This document shows, one piece after another, positions 24,013 through 30,270 of a DNA stretch of 48,725 nucleotides. The position numbers and the translations under genes are program-made. The stretch's first letter is position 1. Each line of letters opens with the position of its first letter. The stretch is from an uncultured Clostridia bacterium (GTDB lineage: Bacteria > Bacillota > Clostridia > Oscillospirales > Oscillospiraceae). The DNA is taken from positions 1 to 48,725 of the forward strand of contig CAMWFH010000021.1 of the NCBI GenBank assembly GCA_947173485.1, read 5' to 3'. The notes under the pieces were generated by a model that made no database searches, was not told the DNA's origin, and saw only the letters and a list, made by a program, of their open reading frames with translations.

Positions 24013-25275
24013 ATGGAATACGGCATCATCGGCGAGCATCTGCCCCACAGCTTCTCCAAGGAGATCCACGAGCAGCTGGCGGACTACACCTATGAGCTCC
24101 ATGAGCTGCGGCCCCAGGAGGTGGAGGGCTTCCTCCGCCGGCGGGACTTCAAGGCCGTCAATGTGACCATCCCCTACAAGCAGGCGGTGATCCCCGGCCT
24201 GGACGTGGTGGACGAGCGGGCCGCCGCCATCGGCGCGGTGAACACCGTGGTCAACCGGGGGGGCCGGCTCTATGGATATAATACGGACTATGACGGCCTC
24301 CGGGCGCTGATAGACCGCCAGGGCCTGGACTATACCGGGGCCACGGTGCTGGTCCTGGGCACCGGCGGCACCTCCAAGACCGCCGCCCGTCTGGCGAAGG
24401 ACCTGGGGGCCGGGACGGTCCTCCGGGTCAGCCGCCAGGGGAGCGGCGGGGACGTGATCGGCTATGAGCAGGCCCGGACCGGCTATGCCGGCGCGGACTT
24501 CCTGATCAACACCACCCCCGTGGGGATGTACCCCCGCACGGAGAGCGCGCCCTTGGACCTGACGCCCTTCACGGCCCTCCGGGGGGTCACCGATGTGGTC
24601 TACAACCCCCTGCGGACCCGGCTGGTCCAGGCCGCCATGGACCGGGGCATCCCCGCCAGCGGCGGGCTCTATATGCTGGTGGCCCAGGCGGTGGCGGCGG
24701 TGGAGCATTTTTTGCAGGCTCCCCAGAGCCCGGACGCGGCGGAGCGGATCTTCCTGCCCCTGCTGCGGAGCAAGACCAACATCGTCCTCACCGGGATGCC
24801 CGGCTGCGGCAAGAGCGCCGTGGGCCGGATCCTGGCCAAGGAGCTGGGCCGAGAGCTGCTGGACACCGATGCCGTGGTGACGGAGATGACCGGCCTTACG
24901 CCCGCCCAGCTCATCGAGGAGCGGGGCGAGCCGGCTTTCCGGGACGTGGAGGGCCAGGCCGTGGCGGACTGCGCCAAGCGTACCGGCTGCATCATCGCCA
25001 CCGGCGGCGGGGCTGTCCTCCGGCCCGAGAACATCGCCGCCCTCCGGCAGAACGGCACGATCTTCTTCCGGGACCGGGACCTGGAGGACATCAAGCCTTC
25101 CGGCGACCGCCCCCTGTCCAAGGACCGGGAGGCCCTCCGCCGCCGCTATGAGGAGCGCTACGGCATCTACTGCGTCACGGCGGACCACATCATCCGCCAT
25201 ACATCCACGGCTGCCGCCGCGGCAGCGGCCATTTTGGAGGTGTTCCATGAACTTACTGATCATCAACGGCCCTAA
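24013..25275 (+). CDS. aroE-aroK: Fused shikimate dehydrogenase - shikimate kinase (AroE-AroK)
   Basis: A bifunctional protein of 420 residues. Residues 1-~235 are shikimate dehydrogenase: HSFSKEIH with the substrate serines, catalytic Lys56 in NVTIPYK, GAVNT, NTDYDG with Asp92, the NADP loop GTGGTSKTAARLA and SGGLYMLVAQA. A short linker leads to shikimate kinase at ~254-420: P-loop GMPGCGKSAVG (261-271), DTD at 284-286, TGGGAV near 330 and lid Arg in GDRPLSK. Both active sites look complete. It would carry out two consecutive steps, 3-dehydroshikimate to shikimate to shikimate-3-phosphate. GGAGGG lies before the chosen ATG. The 3' end overlaps aroQ by 29 bases. Confidence 0.93.
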   Translation: MEYGIIGEHLPHSFSKEIHEQLADYTYELHELRPQEVEGFLRRRDFKAVNVTIPYKQAVIPGLDVVDERAAAIGAVNTVVNRGGRLYGYNTDYDGLRALIDRQGLDYTGATVLVLGTGGTSKTAARLAKDLGAGTVLRVSRQGSGGDVIGYEQARTGYAGADFLINTTPVGMYPRTESAPLDLTPFTALRGVTDVVYNPLRTRLVQAAMDRGIPASGGLYMLVAQAVAAVEHFLQAPQSPDAAERIFLPLLRSKTNIVLTGMPGCGKSAVGRILAKELGRELLDTDAVVTEMTGLTPAQLIEERGEPAFRDVEGQAVADCAKRTGCIIATGGGAVLRPENIAALRQNGTIFFRDRDLEDIKPSGDRPLSKDREALRRRYEERYGIYCVTADHIIRHTSTAAAAAAAILEVFHELTDHQRP

Positions 25276-25687
25276 TCTCAATATGCTGGGCATCCGGGAG
25301 CCGGACCACTATGGCCGGGAGACCTACGCCGGCCTGGTGGAGAAGATCCAGGCCTACTGCGGCGACCTTGGCATCCAGGCCAGCTTCTATCAGTCCAACC
25401 ACGAGGGGGACCTGGTGGATGCCATCCAGGGGGCCTACGGCAAGATGGACGGCATCATCATCAATCCTGGCGCCTATACCCACACCAGTATCGCCCTGCT
25501 GGACGCGGTGAAGGCCGTGTCCGTCCCCACGGTAGAGGTCCATATCTCCGATGTGGCCTCCCGGGAGGACTTCCGGCAGGTGAGCTATATCCGCCAAGCC
25601 TGCATCGGCACCATCGCCGGCCAGGGCACCGATGGTTACCTCCGGGCGGTGGACCTGCTGCGGGAGCGGCTGGAGGTGAGGGCATGA
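25247..25687 (+). CDS. aroQ: 3-dehydroquinate dehydratase, type II
   Basis: Dodecameric type II dehydroquinase of 146 residues. It shows INGPNLNMLGIREPDHYG with the flexible-loop Arg and catalytic Tyr, FYQSNHEGDLVD, INPGAYTHTSIAL and VEVHISDVASREDFR. It overlaps the end of the AroE-AroK gene by 29 bases; the ATG is preceded by GGAGG. Longer upstream starts would only extend into the kinase region. Confidence 0.96.
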   Translation: MNLLIINGPNLNMLGIREPDHYGRETYAGLVEKIQAYCGDLGIQASFYQSNHEGDLVDAIQGAYGKMDGIIINPGAYTHTSIALLDAVKAVSVPTVEVHISDVASREDFRQVSYIRQACIGTIAGQGTDGYLRAVDLLRERLEVRA

Positions 25688-26904
25688 TCGCCCGTGTGGC
25701 CCCCGGCGTCCCCAAAGGGACCGCCGCCGCCCCGCCCTCCAAGAGCATGGCCCACCGGCTGCTGCTCTGCGCCGGGCTGTGCCAGGGGGAGACGAGCCGT
25801 ATTCGGAACGTGGCCCCCTCCCAGGACGTGCTGGCCACCATCGACTGCCTCCAGGCCTTCACCTGCGGCGTGGAGTGGGAGGGGCAGGACCTGCTGGTCA
25901 CCGGCGCGGACGTGTTCCGGGGACCGGACGGGCCCCTGGTCTGCCGGGAGAGCGGCAGCACTCTGCGCTTCTTCCTCCCCATAGCCCTGCTCAGCGGCAA
26001 GCTGGCCCGGTTCACCGGCTGGGGCCGGCTGATGGAGCGGCCCCAGGAGGTCTATGGGGACCTCTGCCGGGAGCGGGGGATGTTCTTCCACCAGGACGAG
26101 CAGTCCCTCACCGTCATGGGTCCTCTCCAAGCGGGGGACTTCCACCTCACCGGGGCCGTCAGCAGCCAGTTCATCAGCGGCCTGCTCTTCGCCCTGCCCC
26201 TGCTGGGGGGCAACAGCCACATCCTCATCCAGCCGCCCCTTGAGAGCCGGCCCTATGTGGACCTGACTCAGAGTGCTCTGGAGACCTTCGGGGTCCACAC
26301 GGCCTGGGCGGGAGAGGGGTTCCTCAGCGTCCCCGGCGGACAGAGCTACGCCCCGCGGGACGTGGCCGTGGAGGGGGACTGGTCCAACGGGGCCTTCCTC
26401 CTGGCTATGAATGCTTTGGGGGGCCAGGTGGAGGTCACCGGATTGCGGCCCGACAGCTCCCAGGGGGACCGGGAGGTGACGGAGCATCTGGAGGCCCTGG
26501 TCCAGGGCCGGCCCACCATCGACCTCCGGGACTGCCCGGACCTGGGCCCGGTGCTGATGGCGGTGGCCGCTGCCTGCAACGGGGCGGAATTTACGGGCAC
26601 CCGCCGACTGGCCATGAAGGAGAGCGACCGGGGGGCCGCCATGGCGGCGGAGCTGTCCGCCTTTGGGGCCCATGTGACGGTGGAAGAGGACCGCATCACC
26701 GTAGATGCCGCCCCTCTCCACGCCCCGGACCGGCCCCTCTGCGGCCACAACGACCACCGGGTCGTTATGGCGCTGCTGCTGCTGTTGATGCGGACCGGCG
26801 GTGAGATCGAGGATGCCCAGGCGGTGGATAAGAGCTACCCCGGCCTGTATGAGCAGCTGAAAGATTTAGGAATAGAGGTCACATGTTATGACGATCGACC
26901 GTAA
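25684..26904 (+). CDS. aroA: 3-phosphoshikimate 1-carboxyvinyltransferase (EPSP synthase)
   Basis: Cytosolic enzyme of 406 residues joining shikimate-3-phosphate and PEP. Signatures are PPSKSMAHRLLL at the N terminus, RESGSTLRFFLP (corresponding to the LGNAGTxxR region), SSQFISGLLFALPLL, EGDWSNGAFLL, DCPDLGPVLMAVAA, RLAMKESDR and the final NDHRVVMAL. The ATG overlaps the aroQ stop. The variant N-terminal region (no NAGTA run) fits the class II-like group seen in many Firmicutes; glyphosate sensitivity cannot be judged here. Confidence 0.93.
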   Translation: MIARVAPGVPKGTAAAPPSKSMAHRLLLCAGLCQGETSRIRNVAPSQDVLATIDCLQAFTCGVEWEGQDLLVTGADVFRGPDGPLVCRESGSTLRFFLPIALLSGKLARFTGWGRLMERPQEVYGDLCRERGMFFHQDEQSLTVMGPLQAGDFHLTGAVSSQFISGLLFALPLLGGNSHILIQPPLESRPYVDLTQSALETFGVHTAWAGEGFLSVPGGQSYAPRDVAVEGDWSNGAFLLAMNALGGQVEVTGLRPDSSQGDREVTEHLEALVQGRPTIDLRDCPDLGPVLMAVAAACNGAEFTGTRRLAMKESDRGAAMAAELSAFGAHVTVEEDRITVDAAPLHAPDRPLCGHNDHRVVMALLLLLMRTGGEIEDAQAVDKSYPGLYEQLKDLGIEVTCYDDRP

Positions 26905-27745
26905 GACGAATATCTTGATCGTGGGCTTGGGGCAGATCGGCGGCGGCTACGCCATCGGCCTGACCAACAAGGGCTACCAGGTGGACGCCATCGCCCGCCG
27001 CCAGGAGACCATCGACTTCGCCATGGACCGCAGGATGCTCCGCCAAGGCGCCGCCTTCGTGGACCCGGAGCTGGTGGGCCGGGCGGACATCGTGGTCATG
27101 GCCCTCTACCCCCATATCCTGATAGACTGGCTGGCGGAGAACCAGCACCTCTTCAAGCCGGGGACGCTGATCACCGATGTCACCGGCGTGAAGGGCTGCA
27201 TCGTGGACCGGGTCCAGGCCATGCTGCGGCCGGATGTGGAGTTCGTGGCGGCCCACCCCATGGCGGGCCGGGAGACCAGCGGCGTGGAGAACGCCACTGC
27301 CAGCGTTTTCTATGGGGCCAACTATATCGTGACCCCCACGGCGAAGAACACCCCGGAGAACATCGAGACCTGCAAGCGATTGGGGGAGATCCTAGGCTTT
27401 GGACGGATCGCGGAGCTGAGCCCGGCGGACCACGATGAGATGATCGCCTTCCTCTCCCAGCTGACCCACTGCGTGGCGGTGGCGCTGATGACCTGCAACG
27501 AGGACGAGCATATGCAGTCCTACACCGGCGACTCCTTCCGGGACCTGACCCGTATCGCCAAGATCAACGACCAGATGTGGAGCGAACTGTTCCTGCTGAA
27601 CCGGGACAACCTGCTGAAGGAGATGGACCGGTTCGAGGAGGAGATGCGTAAGCTCCGCCGGACCATCGAGGAGGGGGACCGGGAGGCCATGCGGACGATG
27701 ATGCGTGCCGCCGCCCAGCGCCGGGTGCTGTTCGATAAGGTCTGA
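26888..27745 (+). CDS. tyrA: Prephenate dehydrogenase
   Basis: NAD(P)-dependent enzyme of 285 residues oxidising prephenate to 4-hydroxyphenylpyruvate for tyrosine. It has the Rossmann loop VGLGQIGGGYAIGL, then VMALYPHILIDWL, ITDVTGVKG, AAHPMAGRETSGVENA and SQLTHCVAVALM with the conserved catalytic/substrate His residues. No chorismate mutase or ACT domain is attached. It overlaps aroA by 17 bases; AGAGG lies upstream of the ATG. Confidence 0.93.
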   Translation: MTIDRKTNILIVGLGQIGGGYAIGLTNKGYQVDAIARRQETIDFAMDRRMLRQGAAFVDPELVGRADIVVMALYPHILIDWLAENQHLFKPGTLITDVTGVKGCIVDRVQAMLRPDVEFVAAHPMAGRETSGVENATASVFYGANYIVTPTAKNTPENIETCKRLGEILGFGRIAELSPADHDEMIAFLSQLTHCVAVALMTCNEDEHMQSYTGDSFRDLTRIAKINDQMWSELFLLNRDNLLKEMDRFEEEMRKLRRTIEEGDREAMRTMMRAAAQRRVLFDKV

Positions 27746-27802
27746 CGCCTTTTCCCGAAATCTTATAGGTCGGCGTGAGACCGGCCAAGGAGTGATACGA
27801 CC

Positions 27803-28831
27803 ATGAATATGGAATTTGTCCGCAAGCTGCCTGTACCGCTGGAGATCAAGGAGGCTTACCCCCAGTCCTTCGCCATGGCCCAGGTCAAGGCCAAAATGGA
27901 TACGGAGATGCGGAAGATCTTTACCGGCGAGAGCCAGAAGCTGCTGCTGGTGATTGGGCCCTGCTCGGCGGACCGGGAGGACGCGGTGCTGGAGTATGTG
28001 GACCGGCTGCGGGCTTTACAGGAGAAGGTGGCCGAGCGGCTGCTGCTCGTCCCCCGTATCTACACCGGCAAGCCCCGGACCACCGGTGACGGCTACAAGG
28101 GGATGCTCCACCAGCCGGACCCCACCGGCAAGCCGGATATGCTGAAGGGCATCGTGGCGATCCGCGCCCTGCATATGAAGGTGGCCCAGACCTTCGGCAT
28201 GGCCACGGCGGACGAGATGCTCTACCCGGAGAACCACCGCTACCTCTCCGACCTGCTGGCCTATGTGGCGGTGGGGGCCCGGTCCGTGGAGAACCAGGAG
28301 CACCGGCTGGTGGCCAGCGGCCTGGCCATCCCCGTGGGGATGAAGAACCCCACCGGCGGGGATCTCTCCGTGATGATGAACGCCATCGCCGCGGCCCAGC
28401 ATCCCCATACATTCATCTACCGGGGCTGGGAGGTCCGCAGCAAGGGCAACCCCCTGGCCCACGCCATCCTCCGGGGCTATGTGAACAAGCACGGCCAGTC
28501 CATGCCCAACTATCACTATGAGGACCTGCAGAACTTGGTGGAGCTGTACCAGCAGCGCCAGCTGCAAAACCCGGCGGTCATCATCGACACCAACCACGCC
28601 AACTCCGGCAAGCGGTTCGCTGAGCAGGTGCGCATCTGCAAAGAGGTGCTCCACAGCTGCCGCCTCAACTGGGACATCCGCTCCCTGGTGAAGGGCTTTA
28701 TGATCGAGAGCTACCTGGAGGACGGCTGCCAGAAGCCGGACGGCGGGGTCTACGGCAAGTCGATCACCGACCCCTGCCTGGGCTGGGAGGGCACCGAGCG
28801 CCTGGTCCTGGATATCGCGGATCAGTGGTAA
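27803..28831 (+). CDS. aroF: DAHP synthase, class I (AroF/G/H type)
   Basis: First enzyme of the shikimate pathway, 342 residues, joining PEP and erythrose-4-phosphate. It shows GPCSADRED, PRIYTGKPRTTGDGYKG, VGARSVENQEHR, GMKNPTGGD, IDTNHANSGK and the ending ESYLEDGCQ, typical of the type I-alpha enzymes of E. coli. It is last in the operon, after a 57-base gap with AAGGAGTGA just before the ATG. Members of this class are usually feedback-inhibited by an aromatic amino acid; the specificity cannot be read with certainty. A bidirectional hairpin follows. Confidence 0.94.
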   Translation: MNMEFVRKLPVPLEIKEAYPQSFAMAQVKAKMDTEMRKIFTGESQKLLLVIGPCSADREDAVLEYVDRLRALQEKVAERLLLVPRIYTGKPRTTGDGYKGMLHQPDPTGKPDMLKGIVAIRALHMKVAQTFGMATADEMLYPENHRYLSDLLAYVAVGARSVENQEHRLVASGLAIPVGMKNPTGGDLSVMMNAIAAAQHPHTFIYRGWEVRSKGNPLAHAILRGYVNKHGQSMPNYHYEDLQNLVELYQQRQLQNPAVIIDTNHANSGKRFAEQVRICKEVLHSCRLNWDIRSLVKGFMIESYLEDGCQKPDGGVYGKSITDPCLGWEGTERLVLDIADQW

Positions 28832-28842
28832 GAACAAAAGAA

Positions 28843-28865
28843 GGCCCGGCCGAGCAGGCCGGGCC
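28843..28865. terminator. Bidirectional terminator hairpin between aroF and the Cys-rich gene
   Basis: A 9-bp GC stem, GGCCCGGCC (28843-28851) with GGCCGGGCC (28857-28865). On the minus strand a T-rich tract (TTCTTTTGTTCTT) follows, and on the plus strand only CTCTT, so it should stop the minus gene well and the aromatic operon less sharply. Confidence 0.8.
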
Positions 28866-28882
28866 CTCTTGCTGGCAGGCGG

Positions 28883-29731
28883 TCAGTTTTTGCGGCCGCA
28901 GCAGGTACGGGCGTCCTCGTAGTCCCGGGGACCGCCTACCGTGTTGGGCGGGAAAAACTCGCTGACGGGGAAGTTGATGGACTTGAACAGCTCGCAGGGG
29001 TCCTCGCTGGGGCAGCAGCCACAGCCGCAGGAGCACTCCTTGTCGGGCAGGCAGTAGTCAAAGACGGGCACCAGCAGCTGGCTGTCCCGCTCTAAGCGGA
29101 CGATGGAGAACTGGCCCAGGGTGACGAACACCCGGCGATCATCCTCCCCCATGGTCAGGTCGCTGTTGAAGCACTGGCAGACGCAGGAGGGGATCTCGCA
29201 GATGTCGCAGTCGCAGCAGCGGTCCTGGCAGCGCTCCACGATCTTGGCGTCCAGGACGATCGGGTCCACCGCCTCCACCACGGCGATGGGCATATTGCTC
29301 TGCTCCAGCTGCTGGCGGTCTAAGCCGTCGATGCGGGTGTGAGAGGAGAAGATGTGGGCGTTGCCCTCGCTGCCGAAGAGGATGACCCGCTTGTCAAAGA
29401 CGCACAGGCCCTCCACCTCCACCGGCCGGGGGGAGGTGCAGTAGGCGTTGAGGGTGACCCGGTAGAAGTAGCGGGTGTCCACGGTGTAGAAGCCCCGGTT
29501 GAAGGAGACGGGCTCCACGTTGATGTATGTGTACAGCAGCTCCGCCTTGCCGCCCTTGACGGAGGTGGCCCGGTTGAGGATATCCTGGCAGTAGAGGCAG
29601 GGATAGAACCGCAGGTCCTCGATGCAGTCTTTATCTCTACAGCTGTCAAATATCTTCTTGGTATGGATGCAAACGGCCTCCCGGAAGTCGCAGGACTCCT
29701 TGATGGGGCCAGGCATAGTCTTATCAGGCAT
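28883..29731 (-). CDS. Cysteine-rich conserved clostridial protein, function unknown
   Basis: A protein of 282 residues with more than twenty cysteines, many in pairs or CxC groups: DSCRDKDCIEDLRFYPCLYC near residue 30, RCCDCDICEIPSCVCQC near 200 and CSCGCGCCPSEDPC near 245. The middle is beta-rich with no signal peptide. I recall similar uncharacterised proteins in clostridia but know no function; metal binding, or a cross-linked coat-like structure, is possible. The start at 29731 has GGGAGG eight bases upstream and trims 18 residues from the open frame. Confidence 0.7.
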   Translation of the reverse strand: MPDKTMPGPIKESCDFREAVCIHTKKIFDSCRDKDCIEDLRFYPCLYCQDILNRATSVKGGKAELLYTYINVEPVSFNRGFYTVDTRYFYRVTLNAYCTSPRPVEVEGLCVFDKRVILFGSEGNAHIFSSHTRIDGLDRQQLEQSNMPIAVVEAVDPIVLDAKIVERCQDRCCDCDICEIPSCVCQCFNSDLTMGEDDRRVFVTLGQFSIVRLERDSQLLVPVFDYCLPDKECSCGCGCCPSEDPCELFKSINFPVSEFFPPNTVGGPRDYEDARTCCGRKN

Positions 29732-29823
29732 GGAATAGACCTCCCAGTAAGTAGATCGAAGTAGGGAAGGCGGTATCGCCTTCACAACATCCTATGCCCG
29801 GCAGCGGAAAGTGTGCAAAGGAC

Positions 29824-29864
29824 AGAAAAAGAGGCCCGCCCGTCCCGAAGGGGACCGGCGGGCC
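29824..29864 (-). terminator. Terminator of the 47-residue gene
   Basis: A long GC stem (29833-29846 with 29851-29864, with a C-C mismatch) is followed on the minus strand by TCTTTTTC. It lies five bases after the small gene's stop. Confidence 0.85.
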
Positions 29865-29868
29865 CTTG

Positions 29869-30012
29869 TCACTCCTGGTCTTTGGCTTCTGCGATCGTGT
29901 CCAGCAGATTACACAATTCTTCATTCGTGTAGTCTTTTCCAGAATTTTTGATCAGGCGGCGCAGATCGTACAGTAATGCCTTTTGCGTGTCCTTGCGTTC
30001 CTTGTCTGTCAT
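29869..30012 (-). CDS. Small charged protein of 47 residues
   Basis: A short gene with all the usual signals: AAAGGAG about ten bases before the ATG at 30012, a promoter-like sequence upstream and a strong terminator straight after its stop. The product begins MTDKERKDTQKALLYDL, is highly charged and predicted to be helical, with LLDTIAEAKDQE at the end. I do not recognise it. It could be a small regulator or a protein partner; nothing in its neighbours indicates a role. Confidence 0.7.
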   Translation of the reverse strand: MTDKERKDTQKALLYDLRRLIKNSGKDYTNEELCNLLDTIAEAKDQE

Positions 30013-30097
30013 GGCTCTTTTCTCCTTTCAGCTCCTATGGATCGGGCACTTGCGTTTTCGTGGGCTTCAGGAATAGGCATCCTATCCTGCCACTCTT

Positions 30098-30126
30098 AGT
30101 ATACCCTATCAGACAATGACCGTAAA
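30098..30126 (-). promoter_or_regulatory. Putative promoter of the 47-residue gene
   Basis: Minus-strand TTTACG (30126-30121) and TATACT (30103-30098) are 17 bp apart, about 85 bases before the start. Confidence 0.55.
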
Positions 30127-30133
30127 TGTATAG

Positions 30134-30165
30134 ATCGCACAAGAAATGGCGGCTGGTCTTGTGCG
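30134..30165. repeat. Inverted repeat downstream of the redox fusion gene
   Basis: TCGCACAAG (30134-30142) is repeated inverted as CTTGTGCGA (30157-30165) around a 14-base loop. It lies between the terminator of the redox gene and the small gene's promoter and could be an operator or a second hairpin. Confidence 0.5.
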
Positions 30166-30167
30166 AA

Positions 30168-30201
30168 AAGGCACCCGGCCTGCCAGACCGGCAGGCCGGG
30201 T
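30168..30201 (-). terminator. Terminator of the redox fusion gene
   Basis: A perfect 12-bp stem (30173-30184 with 30190-30201) is followed on the minus strand by GCCTTTTC. The T run is short, so termination may be moderate. It is about 70 bases past the stop codon. Confidence 0.7.
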
Positions 30202-30270
30202 AAGAGCAAGATCCAGGGGCCCTTATGGGCGGCATATGTCCTCCGATATCCAAAAGAGGACGCATCTGCC

